Shown here piece after piece: positions 50,791 to 58,626 of a DNA stretch of 64,000 nucleotides (positions are counted from its first letter, which is position 1; every line of letters begins with the position of its first letter). The notes below the pieces were generated by a model. The model made no database searches. It was not told where the DNA came from and saw only the letters and a list, made by a program, of their open reading frames with translations. Source of the DNA: Burkholderia vietnamiensis LMG 10929 (GTDB lineage Bacteria; Pseudomonadota; Gammaproteobacteria; Burkholderiales; Burkholderiaceae); the NCBI RefSeq assembly GCF_000959445.1, contig NZ_CP009631.1, forward strand, positions 1,488,001 through 1,552,000. Direction: 5' to 3'. A program made the position numbers and the translations under genes.

Positions 50791-52008
50791 TCATGCCTTT
50801 GCTTCTGCCGCATTCGACAACATCCAATTCACTATTGCCTGCCTCGTTAATTCGAAGCATCTGTACCGTTGCTGACGGCGAATTTCAGTCTGAGGTGTTG
50901 ACACAATGTCCATGTGACGCTGTACAGAGAATTCGCCTAGATCAAATTTCCCTGAGTGAAAGTGGGACGATCGGATATCTCCGTAGAGATATTCCAATAG
51001 TTGCTCATCACTCGACTCGAGTGACAAATGTTTCCGCATGAATGCACTGAAGCTGCGTGCTTCACTATCGGTAGCGCTGAGAGCTTCAATTGCGCCGACG
51101 CGGTAAGCTAGTTCGGCCGACGGAAATCTTCGCCCCAGTGAAAGGCCAATTTGATACATTCTTGCCGCACCGTCAAACGCGTCCTTCACTGGCTCCGGTA
51201 AAGCGTCAACACCCCGCAGAATTCGCCGAGCCTCTGGAGGCATCTTCAATGTTCCGGCCACTCGACCATAGTGGCGGATGCCCTTACTAAATGCGCCTGC
51301 GGCGCAGATCTCGCCTTTCTTGGGCATGAAATTGCCACCGGTCAACTGACCGATACCGCGTCCAAGGCGTTCAGCCACCGGGGGCGTGCCTGCCATAACC
51401 CACACCTGCTCAAACGAATGTTCATATAGATCTATGTCTAGCAATACGGAGAGGCGCGCAGCAAATCGGCGCGAGAACTCTGCAGCAAGGTAGCTCGCGT
51501 CGAACATGTCAACAGCTTCGACTTCAAACTCAAGGACCACTGCGCGTTCCGCGTTTATTAGCATCGGAGAATCTATGTCAAGAATTGCCGGCGCAACTCG
51601 GACTCCGCGGAACCAATATTCCCCGTCCAACTGCGGTCCGACGTAGAAGAAAACCTGACGTCGATGCTCGGTTCGTCTCGACTCTATGAAAGCGTGTGTC
51701 AGGGCGGAATCAATAATTTCCCTCGCGAGTTCTTCCCACGCTTCATTACCTGCTTCGTCGTTCGTCGATGCCGGACAGACTTCCAACTCAGCTAGCGTTC
51801 CGTCGGCCGACGTCCGCAGCGACCAGATGAGTTCCGCTTGGCTAACCGCCCCCCCAAACGTGGTCCTGACCACGCTTAGAATGGAGTCAGGTTTCACATT
51901 TTCGAAATGTGCCTGCGCTCTATGTGTCCGTTTCGCGAATTCCGCGTTCAGATAGGTGAGGAACAGTTGCTGCTTCGGACCTTTAGGGATCGACAGTCGG
52001 CGCTTCAT
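50791..52008 (-). CDS. Unknown protein with ApeA/HEPN-like C-terminus
   Basis: A 405-residue protein with codon use and A+T content visibly unlike the core genes. The N-terminal 200 residues are a mixed alpha/beta region (FFYVGPQLDGEYWFRGVRV) and the C-terminal part is helical, ending with LEYLYGDIRSSHFHSGKFDLGEF. The arginine and last histidine are four residues apart (R-x4-H), and R..H.G after an aromatic/acidic helix is the look of ApeA-type HEPN domains. The ATG at 52008 (MKRRLSIPKG) is preferred to a TTG at 52035. First of the three HEPN-like genes. Confidence 0.6.
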   Translation of the reverse strand: MKRRLSIPKGPKQQLFLTYLNAEFAKRTHRAQAHFENVKPDSILSVVRTTFGGAVSQAELIWSLRTSADGTLAELEVCPASTNDEAGNEAWEELAREIIDSALTHAFIESRRTEHRRQVFFYVGPQLDGEYWFRGVRVAPAILDIDSPMLINAERAVVLEFEVEAVDMFDASYLAAEFSRRFAARLSVLLDIDLYEHSFEQVWVMAGTPPVAERLGRGIGQLTGGNFMPKKGEICAAGAFSKGIRHYGRVAGTLKMPPEARRILRGVDALPEPVKDAFDGAARMYQIGLSLGRRFPSAELAYRVGAIEALSATDSEARSFSAFMRKHLSLESSDEQLLEYLYGDIRSSHFHSGKFDLGEFSVQRHMDIVSTPQTEIRRQQRYRCFELTRQAIVNWMLSNAAEAKA

Positions 52009-52203
52009 GTGGCATCGGTTCGTGGATTTGTGCAAATTGCGACATTACCATCAATGCAGAATCAAGCTCCGCAACATGAACGGATGGCAGCGTGTGGGAT
52101 ATCCAGCCATCGCGAACGACTGATTATGCGCGCGACAGAATGGCCGATCGAGGCCGAACAGTGACACCATGTATTGCGGTCTTAGATAATCCGAGACAAA
52201 TCT

Positions 52204-52231
52204 TTTACGGGGGCAGACCTTTCGATATAAT
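52204..52231 (+). promoter_or_regulatory. Candidate promoter upstream of the alpA-like gene
   Basis: TTTACG (52204-52209), 16 bases, then a perfect TATAAT (52226-52231). The inverted repeat GGTAC-N6-GTACC right behind it could be an operator. Confidence 0.5.
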
Positions 52232-52491
52232 TGCGGTACTTGTTGGTACCTAATCGAACACGGCTCTAGGAATCTGTGGGCGATGCAAGGGAAAAAGGCG
52301 GGGAGTGCTCAATCATTGAGCATATTTCGTCGAGCTGACGAGAGGGTGCCGGGGGTGTGCTACCAACACATCCCACCGGCGATTTTTGGCTTGGCTGCCT
52401 GTTCCATAATTGGAGGAACCACAAGAGCCACCGCGCCTAGGAAACGCTTAGCTCTTGTTAGGACGGATGATACCGCGCGCGGCGCGCCGTG

Positions 52492-52517
52492 CAAAGTAAC
52501 TTTGCAAAGTTACTTTG
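52492..52517. promoter_or_regulatory. Tandem CAAAGTWACTTTG palindromes (26-bp perfect dyad)
   Basis: CAAAGTAACTTTG and CAAAGTTACTTTG lie back to back; each is a palindrome and together they form one perfect 26-bp dyad. The same 13-base word recurs at 58074 and, with one or two changes, at 40844 and 53343. A two-dimer operator for an island regulator is likely. Confidence 0.7.
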
Positions 52518-52621
52518 TGCGTCTCCCGCGAACTTCATTGCGCCCGTACTTTGATAGTACGGCGCGGCTTATTGCCGCCGCTATCCTCCTTCTTGCTGAA
52601 CAGGCCATTTCTGAACAGAAA

Positions 52622-52813
52622 ATGGCTCTTAAGATTCTTCGACTTATTGGTGTGCTGGATTGTGTCGGCGTCAAGAAAACAACGCTGTATCGCTGGATTC
52701 GTGAAGGCAAGTTTCCAGCGCCGGTCCAGTTAGGGGCTCGTAGCGTCGGCTGGCGCGCGACCGACGTCCAGCAATGGGTCGAATCCCGTCAGTCCACACG
52801 GGGGCAAGCATGA
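52622..52813 (+). CDS. AlpA-family regulator / excisionase-like protein
   Basis: A 63-residue winged-helix protein of the MerR-like AlpA family. VKKTTLYRWIREGKFPAPVQLGARSVGWRATDVQQWVESR is the full domain. Such proteins activate the integrase gene or act as excisionase in P4-like elements. The ATG at 52622 gives the usual length but has no strong ribosome-binding site. The stop overlaps the next gene by ATGA. Confidence 0.85.
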   Translation: MALKILRLIGVLDCVGVKKTTLYRWIREGKFPAPVQLGARSVGWRATDVQQWVESRQSTRGQA

Positions 52814-53334
52814 GCGCGCATGCCCCGCTGATCAGTCGCGGCGGCCCGTATGGTCGCGCGATGGGCGCGGCCGTCACGGCGCGCGACGCCGCGTTCGTGC
52901 GTTGCCGCGACGCCCGACTCCGCAAGCTCGCAGGAATCCTCGATGACGTCGAGGGCTGCTTCTGGAACCGTGGCGACGACACCGGGAAGCTCGTAGCGAT
53001 CGCCGTCACGCTCGCCTCGACGCTCGCGCTCGAAGCCCCGCGCCTGACGACAAAGCAACTTGGCACCGCCTGCGAGAAGTTCGTCCAGGCGATTGCCGCT
53101 GCTGAACAGGATTCGGCGAACTATCGTCGTCGGCAGTATCGACAGCTGCGGAAAGCCTATCGTGCGCTTTACAACGACATCGATGCGCAGTGCACGGACG
53201 GGACGCGCCGCTTGCAAGTTAGCGCCCTGCTGCGGGGCGTCGCGCTCGGCCAATCACTGGCGCAGGGCAGCTCGCGACTGGACATCGAACAGCTCAAGCT
53301 GGCGACCGCCGTGCTCAAGGGGGAGACCGCCTGA
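52810..53334 (+). CDS. Unknown island backbone protein (174 aa)
   Basis: A 174-residue soluble protein, mainly helical, rich in Ala and Arg. No family recognised. ATG overlaps the AlpA-like stop. YRRRQYRQLRKAYRALYND near residue 110 is basic and could bind nucleic acid. Its stop lies nine bases before the CAAAGTCGCTTTG site. Confidence 0.65.
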   Translation: MSAHAPLISRGGPYGRAMGAAVTARDAAFVRCRDARLRKLAGILDDVEGCFWNRGDDTGKLVAIAVTLASTLALEAPRLTTKQLGTACEKFVQAIAAAEQDSANYRRRQYRQLRKAYRALYNDIDAQCTDGTRRLQVSALLRGVALGQSLAQGSSRLDIEQLKLATAVLKGETA

Positions 53335-53342
53335 TGCTCCCC

Positions 53343-53355
53343 CAAAGTCGCTTTG
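53343..53355. promoter_or_regulatory. CAAAGTWACTTTG-like palindrome (variant)
   Basis: CAAAGTCGCTTTG, a two-base variant of the palindrome at 52492 and 58074, just after the 174-residue gene and before the structured leader. Confidence 0.45.
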
Positions 53356-53477
53356 CACTAGGTAATACACGGCGAGGGGTGTCGCGATTTGCGTCGTCCA
53401 GCATCGCGCGGTATTCTGTGCGTGTCGCTGAGACAACAGCGACCCGGTTTGGCGACTGGAGTTTGCAAAAGGCGGAC

Positions 53478-53500
53478 AACCGCCGCTGCGCGGTTTTTTT
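53478..53500 (+). terminator. Internal terminator in front of the structured leader
   Basis: AACCGC (53478-53483) pairs with GCGGTT (53490-53495) around a six-base loop and is followed by six T. It separates the alpA-like pair from the small-gene and primase cassette. Confidence 0.75.
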
Positions 53501-53529
53501 ACGTCCGCACGCTAAGCGCCTTCAATGGT

Positions 53530-53661
53530 CGGGCCTTGGCGGGGGTGCCTTCGGGCACGCCGGTTTCCTTTTGCGCCGGTTCGCCAACCCTGTCATGTGC
53601 CCGGCCACCCCATTTGGCGATGGGGCCGGGTCCCGAACCCAGCAAAAGGAGGTCGCACCCA
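53530..53661 (+). ncRNA. Structured leader, candidate C4/CI-type immunity RNA region
   Basis: A GC-rich untranslated region with a UUCG-capped hairpin (GTGCC-TTCG-GGCAC, about 53550-53565) and a long bulged stem (CCCGG...CCCCAT with ATGGGG...CCGGG, 53600-53630), ending in AAAGGAGG nine bases before the next ATG. The position, behind a terminator and before the small genes and primase, is that of the antisense CI RNA of P4 satellites. Identity as C4-type RNA is from memory and unverified. Confidence 0.45.
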
Positions 53662-53838
53662 ATGCGCCAGCCCTCGCACGCCCGTACCGGGCAGCAATCC
53701 CACCTCATTCAATCCATCGTCCGCGCAGCACTGCGCGACGCAGCAACCGCCAGCACATACCAAGACGCACTCGATGCGACTGGCGCGGCACTCGCCGCAA
53801 TCGCAGCGCTCGTCCGTGCGGAGGTGCGTCATGGCTGA
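53662..53838 (+). CDS. Small unknown protein (58 aa)
   Basis: A 58-residue protein, mainly helical (IQSIVRAALRDAATASTYQDALDATGAALAAIAALVRAEV). AGGAGG stands nine bases before the ATG, the strongest ribosome-binding site of the cassette, so this gene probably leads translation of the coupled series. No family recognised. The last eight bases overlap the next gene. Confidence 0.7.
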   Translation: MRQPSHARTGQQSHLIQSIVRAALRDAATASTYQDALDATGAALAAIAALVRAEVRHG

Positions 53839-54133
53839 GCTGCGCTGCAAGATCGGCGATTTGGCGATCGTCACGAGGTGCGATGCGCGCTCGCGTATCG
53901 GCATGCTGGTTGAGGTGGCATCGGCTCGGCCGACGCCCGACCACGATTGGCGCGTGCGGATCTTGGGCGGCCCCGTCTCGGGGCGTAGCGTCTGCGGTCG
54001 CCGGTCTGGCGACTTCACGCACGCGGCCGTCTACGACTGGAACCTCACGCCGATTCGCGGTGAAGCGGAGCTGGATTGCACGATCGATGTCCGGCAACTC
54101 CTCGCGTCGATTCTGGAGGTGCGCCATGTCTAA
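53831..54133 (+). CDS. Small unknown protein (100 aa)
   Basis: A 100-residue protein rich in beta-forming segments (CKIGDLAIVTRC, RIGMLVEVASA, DWRVRILGG), with an SH3-barrel-like look. No family recognised with certainty. It overlaps both neighbours by eight bases (ATGGCTGA and ATGTCTAA). Confidence 0.65.
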   Translation: MAELRCKIGDLAIVTRCDARSRIGMLVEVASARPTPDHDWRVRILGGPVSGRSVCGRRSGDFTHAAVYDWNLTPIRGEAELDCTIDVRQLLASILEVRHV

Positions 54134-54338
54134 ATACCGCCTGCCGAACGAAGTCACGATGATCGCCATGTGTGCGGCCCATCAGTTCGCCCAGCTCGAA
54201 GCCCTGTTCGATGCTGTCCGGTCGCATCTTGCGGAGGGCACCTACGAGCGAGCGCTCGTCGACATGGGGCAAAGCGTCGCGAGCCGGTATTCGGCCGACA
54301 TGCGTCGCACTGCGCAGCCGGAGGTGTGCCATGACTGA
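54126..54338 (+). CDS. Small unknown protein (70 aa)
   Basis: A 70-residue, probably helical protein (VTMIAMCAAHQFAQLEALFDAVRSHL). No family recognised. Overlaps both neighbours by eight bases. Confidence 0.6.
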   Translation: MSKYRLPNEVTMIAMCAAHQFAQLEALFDAVRSHLAEGTYERALVDMGQSVASRYSADMRRTAQPEVCHD

Positions 54339-54678
54339 TCAGCGCATCCGAACCGCGGTTATCAATGGCTTCGACAACGCACCGCCACTCGATACAGGCG
54401 CTCCGATCGAGCTGCAATTCGCCGTCGACCTGGGCGCGATCTGCGCCGACGCATGGCTTGACCTGAAAGGCGACGTGCGGCTGCACGACTACGCGGCACA
54501 TCAAGCCGCCGCGTTCGCACGCGGCATGGAAGCCGCCATGCAGGACGCTGGCGACGTCGACGCGCACCGCGTGACGATCAGCCGCCAAGCGTTTGCAGCC
54601 GGCCTCATGGGGCGCGTGCAGCAGCACCTGTTTGCGGCGCTCGGCCTCGTCACGCGCGAACCGCGCACGACGCACTGA
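54331..54678 (+). CDS. Small unknown protein (115 aa)
   Basis: A 115-residue protein, acidic at the N-terminus and helical in the second half (HQAAAFARGMEAAMQDAG, RVQQHLFAALGLV). No family recognised. It overlaps the previous gene by ATGACTGA and lies ten bases before the next. Confidence 0.6.
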   Translation: MTDQRIRTAVINGFDNAPPLDTGAPIELQFAVDLGAICADAWLDLKGDVRLHDYAAHQAAAFARGMEAAMQDAGDVDAHRVTISRQAFAAGLMGRVQQHLFAALGLVTREPRTTH

Positions 54679-54687
54679 GGGGCGGCC

Positions 54688-55014
54688 ATGGCAAAGACGA
54701 ACAAGAATGCCGTGCAACCGCTCGCGTCGCACTTCGTGGCCGAGGTGAACCGCCCCGACCGTAACCGCATCGGCACGCGGATCAGTGACGCCATGGAGCT
54801 GCTGGACAGCCTGCATTGGGCGGCCGACAAGGCCATGTCGGATGACGACTACTGGCTTGTGCTGAGCCTGTTCCGCGCGTCCCTGCCGTCGATCGGCGCG
54901 GCGCTGGAGGCGGCCAACGACGCCCTTGGCGAGTCGCGGCTCGGCCGCTACGTCTACAGCAACGACGTCACGGCCGGCGGGGCCGTTCTGTCGGTGCCTC
55001 GCGCGGCCGGCTAA
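54688..55014 (+). CDS. Small unknown protein (108 aa)
   Basis: A 108-residue protein, mainly helical (SDAMELLDSLHWAADKAMSDDDYWLVLSLFRASLPSIGAALEAANDAL). GAGGGGCGG stands before the ATG. No family recognised. Fifth gene of the run, 112 bases before the primase gene. Confidence 0.65.
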   Translation: MAKTNKNAVQPLASHFVAEVNRPDRNRIGTRISDAMELLDSLHWAADKAMSDDDYWLVLSLFRASLPSIGAALEAANDALGESRLGRYVYSNDVTAGGAVLSVPRAAG

Positions 55015-55125
55015 CACCCGCCGCTAGGCATCGTCGCTTCAATCAATTCTTCGCGCGTCGGGTAGCTGCTTGCCCGATATGGACTACTAATCGGAAGCCG
55101 ACCGACGCGCGTCCAGTGGGAACCT

Positions 55126-58005
55126 ATGAGTAACGCACCCATGTCCGAATTCGAGCGGGCGAGAGTCGCGCTCGGCTATGTTCCGCCCGACGACCGCGAC
55201 ACGTGGAGTCAGGTGGGGATGGCGCTCAAGGCCGAGTTTGGCGAGGAGGGCTTCGCCCTCTGGAACGAATGGAGCCAAGGCGCGCAGAACTACAACGGCA
55301 AGGACGCGCGCGATGTGTGGAAGTCGTTCAAGGGCGGCAAGATCACCATCAACACGCTGTTTCATCTCGCCAAGCAAGGCGGCTTCGATCCGCGTGCGCA
55401 TCGGGCGAAGCCGGTCGATCCAGCGGAGCGCGAGCGGCAGAAAGCCGAGCGCGCGGCCCGCGAAGCGGCCGAGCTGGCCGAACTGACCGAGAAGCAGCAA
55501 GCCGCGTCGGCCCTCGCTGAATCGATCTGGTCGGTGGCCGAGCCTGCGCCGGCCGATCACCCGTATCTCGTTCGCAAGCGCATCCCGGTCGACGCGCTGC
55601 GCGTCTATCGCGGCGGCTTGTGCATCGGCACGGCCGCATGCGACGGCGCACTCGTCATTCCGGCGCGTGACGCGAACGGCAAGCTGTGGACGCTGGAATT
55701 CATCCTGACGGATGGCCAGAAACGTTATCTGCCGAACGGCCGCAAGGCGGGCTGCTTCTCGCTGATCGGCGGTCCGCTATCTTCCGCGCCGTCCACGCTG
55801 CTGATTGGCGAGGGCTACGCGACGTGCGCGACGCTCGCGGCCGCGACCGGCTATCCGGCCGCCGTCGCGTTCGATGCCGGCAACCTGCACGCGGTCGCGA
55901 CAGGACTGCGCGGCCAGTATCCGGACGCGCGCATCGTCGTATGCGCCGATGACGATCACACGACGAAGGGCAATCCGGGCGTGACGAAGGCCCGCGCGGC
56001 GGCCGAGGCCGTTGCCGGCATCGTCGCCGTGCCCGACTTCGGTTCGAACCGACCGGCGAATGGGACCGACTTCAACGACCTGGCTGCGCACCTCGGCCCG
56101 GATGCGGTGGCCGCCGCCGTGCGCGCTGCGCTTGCGTCGGCCGGCTCGGCGGATGCCGGCAAGGCCAAGGCTGCACCGCCCGCCGCGAAGCCCGCCAAGC
56201 GCCCCAAAACGGCCCGCGCGCAGGACGGCAAGTCGCGGTTCGTCGTCGACGATAAGGGCGTGTGGTTTCACGGCTTCAACAATCAGGGCGATCCGCTGCC
56301 GCCGCATTGGGTCAGCACGCGAATCGATGTGATCGCGGAGACGCGAAACGAGATGAACAGCGAGTGGGGTTACCTGCTCGAATTCACGGACCGCGACGGC
56401 ATCCTGAAACGGTGGGCGGTGCCGGCCGGCTTGTTTGCCGGCGACGGTACGGAGCTGCGGCGCATGCTGCTCGATATGGGCGTAAAGCTTGGCGTGACGC
56501 AGATCGCCCGCACGCAGATCGCGAACTATGTGCAGATGGCGCAGCCGGACGAGCGCGTGCGCTGCGTGCCGCGCGTCGGCTGGCATCACGGTGCGTTCGT
56601 GCTGCCCGATCGCGTCATCGGCACCGGCAAAGAGGCGTTGATCTATCAGGCCGACACGCCCATCCAGAGCCAGTTCAAGGAACGCGGCACGCTGGTCGAC
56701 TGGCAACGCGAGGTTGCGGCCTACTGCGTCGGCAATAGCCGGTTGCTGTTCTGCGTCGCTACCGCCTTCGCTGGTCCGCTGCTGCACTTCTCCGGGCTCC
56801 AGTCGGGCGGCTTTCACCTGCTCGGCACAACGTCCAAGGGTAAGTCGACGGGCGGCGTCATCGCCGCGTCCGTGTTCGGCTCGCCGGACTATGTGCGGAG
56901 CTGGAAGGCGACCGACAACGCGCTCGAAGCCGTCGCCACGCAGCATAGCGACGCGCTGCTGATCCTCGATGAAATCGGGCAGGTCGAGCCGCGCTTGGTC
57001 GGCGATGTGATCTATATGCTTGCGAACGAGTCGGGCAAGGCCCGCGCGTCGCGTAGCGGCTCAGCAAAGCCCGTACTCACGTGGCGGCTGCTGTTCCTGT
57101 CGAACGGTGAGAAGAGCGTGTCCGCGCTGATGGCCGAGGGCAACAAGCCCATGAAAGGCGGTATCGAGGTGCGCTTGCCCGCGATCCCGGCTGAGGTCGG
57201 CGAAATGGGCGTCGTGGAGAAGCTGCACGGCTTCCCGACGCCGGCCGCACTGATCGAGCATCTAGAGCGGCACGCCGGCAGGCACTACGGCACGGCGGGG
57301 CCGGCCTTTATCGAATGGGCATCGTCGCAGGCCGATGAGCTGGCCGAGCATCTGCGCATGCGCGTCGACGAGCTGGTCGGGCAATGGGTGCCGGACGGAT
57401 CGCATTCGCAGGTTGCCCGCGTCGCCAAGCGGTTCTGCCTCGTTGCGGTGGCCGGCGAGCTGGCCACGGCGCACGGGCTGACCGGCTGGCCGCAGGGCGA
57501 AGCGGTCGAGGCCGCGCGTCGTTGCTTCGAAGGCTGGCTCGAACTACGCGGCGGCACCGGCAATTCGGACGAAGCGGATGCGGTGCGACAGGTGCTGCAC
57601 TTCCTCGTCGCACACGGCGACAACCGTTTCGTGTGGATGAACCGGGCGCAGGACGACCATCGACCGAACGCGCCGCACCGTGCGGGCTGGAAACGACTCG
57701 TGAAACACGACAAGAGCAGCATCGCCATCGAGTCGGATCAAGCGTATTACGCTGAGTTCGGCGAGAAGATGAGCGCCGAAGACGCGGAAAGCGTCGAGAC
57801 GGAATACCTGATCGAGTCAACCGTGTTTCGCAAGGAAGTATGCGCCGGCTACGACCATAGGATCGTCGAAAAGGCTTTGATGAAGCGGGGTGTGCTGATG
57901 CTGCGTAGCGATGGGCGTCCGTATCGACAAGAACATATTCCCGGCATGACAAAGAAACTCATGGTCTATCGCGTCCTGCCGTCCATCTTCTCACTCGAAA
58001 TCTAA
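55126..58005 (+). CDS. Satellite-type primase-helicase (PriCT/Toprim/DUF927)
   Basis: A 959-residue replication protein. Residues about 5-85 form a PriCT-2-like domain (WSQVGMALKAEFGEEGFALWNEWSQ). A charged Glu/Ala-rich linker follows, then a Toprim domain near 223-300 (LLIGEGYATCATLAA with the conserved E, VCADDD). The rest is a DUF927 helicase-like domain with Walker A GTTSKGKST near 566 and Walker B LLILDEIGQ near 610. This parallels the alpha protein of phage P4, which primes and unwinds from iterons. ATG 55126 has a weak ribosome-binding site; ATG 55141 is an alternative. It is probably the protein that acts on the two iteron loci. Confidence 0.87.
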   Translation: MSNAPMSEFERARVALGYVPPDDRDTWSQVGMALKAEFGEEGFALWNEWSQGAQNYNGKDARDVWKSFKGGKITINTLFHLAKQGGFDPRAHRAKPVDPAERERQKAERAAREAAELAELTEKQQAASALAESIWSVAEPAPADHPYLVRKRIPVDALRVYRGGLCIGTAACDGALVIPARDANGKLWTLEFILTDGQKRYLPNGRKAGCFSLIGGPLSSAPSTLLIGEGYATCATLAAATGYPAAVAFDAGNLHAVATGLRGQYPDARIVVCADDDHTTKGNPGVTKARAAAEAVAGIVAVPDFGSNRPANGTDFNDLAAHLGPDAVAAAVRAALASAGSADAGKAKAAPPAAKPAKRPKTARAQDGKSRFVVDDKGVWFHGFNNQGDPLPPHWVSTRIDVIAETRNEMNSEWGYLLEFTDRDGILKRWAVPAGLFAGDGTELRRMLLDMGVKLGVTQIARTQIANYVQMAQPDERVRCVPRVGWHHGAFVLPDRVIGTGKEALIYQADTPIQSQFKERGTLVDWQREVAAYCVGNSRLLFCVATAFAGPLLHFSGLQSGGFHLLGTTSKGKSTGGVIAASVFGSPDYVRSWKATDNALEAVATQHSDALLILDEIGQVEPRLVGDVIYMLANESGKARASRSGSAKPVLTWRLLFLSNGEKSVSALMAEGNKPMKGGIEVRLPAIPAEVGEMGVVEKLHGFPTPAALIEHLERHAGRHYGTAGPAFIEWASSQADELAEHLRMRVDELVGQWVPDGSHSQVARVAKRFCLVAVAGELATAHGLTGWPQGEAVEAARRCFEGWLELRGGTGNSDEADAVRQVLHFLVAHGDNRFVWMNRAQDDHRPNAPHRAGWKRLVKHDKSSIAIESDQAYYAEFGEKMSAEDAESVETEYLIESTVFRKEVCAGYDHRIVEKALMKRGVLMLRSDGRPYRQEHIPGMTKKLMVYRVLPSIFSLEI

Positions 58006-58073
58006 GCTGCACCGCCGCCGTCCGGGAGGGCGGTGGCGGGCATCCCTTTGCGCGGCACTTTTGGCCCGTGCGT

Positions 58074-58086
58074 CAAAGTTACTTTG
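58074..58086. promoter_or_regulatory. CAAAGTWACTTTG palindrome (right)
   Basis: CAAAGTTACTTTG, an exact copy of half of the tandem dyad at 52492, on the inner side of the right iterons, as the left copy is to its own iterons. Confidence 0.65.
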
Positions 58087-58162
58087 AGCGATACGCTCCA
58101 GATGGAACCGGGTCGGCGGTTGCCTCGACTCTTGCTGAGGATGTAACAATCCAGCCTGGTTT

Positions 58163-58264
58163 ATCTCCAGTATCTCCAGCGTTCTCCAAATCGTTTGGAG
58201 ACACACGAAGCCTTACCCCACAAGGCTTTGCGGCCGATTCGGGCGTTTATCTCCAACTCTCCAA
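58163..58264. repeat. Right iteron locus (candidate origin/crr-like)
   Basis: Six copies of the octamer ATCTCCAA or a one-base variant: 58163, 58172, 58182 (plus), 58195 (inverted), 58249 and 58257 (plus). A hairpin AAGCCTTA...AAGGCTT lies at about 58208-58228. Read on the minus strand the block follows the order of the left locus, including the AGCCTT hairpin and an adjoining GGCCGAT. Confidence 0.75.
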
Positions 58265-58626
58265 CTCGTTTTGCACTGAGCGGGCAGACGTCGACCGTCT
58301 GCGTCTACCGCGAAGCTAGATGGGGCGCGGCTTTCCGGGATTCGACGGGCATCAGAAGCGCGTTTTCGAGGGGGGTGTCCGAGATACGCCCCGATCGGGC
58401 ATTGTTGCGCCGGCCGCAAGTGTCGGGGCGGCCAGAAAGCGGGGGACCCTGCGTCTAGGGCAAAGACGCGGGGGCTCACACCCGCGTCTTTTCTCTACTG
58501 ACGGCAAACATAGGGGGGGCACATAATAATAAGGGGCCAAATCATCGGTTTACCCTATGCCTACGCCGTTTCCGTTTTGCTGGTGGGAAACGCCCGAGAG
58601 GGGGTCATACGCGTCGCGGCACGGGT

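Larger units (their letters stand above)
52009..52621. promoter_or_regulatory. Regulatory region between the cargo and the alpA-like gene
   Basis: 613 bases with a promoter-like TTTACG-16-TATAAT at 52204-52231, a GGTAC-N6-GTACC repeat at 52235-52250 on its initiation region, the tandem palindrome at 52492-52517 and a CCGTACT-N5-AGTACGG repeat at 52544-52562. It appears to be the control region of the island backbone. Confidence 0.55.
58006..58626. other. Right gene-free end between primase and integrase
   Basis: 621 bases. It holds a CAAAGTTACTTTG palindrome and the right iteron locus. Nothing else is recognised in the segment from 58320 to the integrase stop except short GC-rich inverted repeats. 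Confidence 0.5.
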
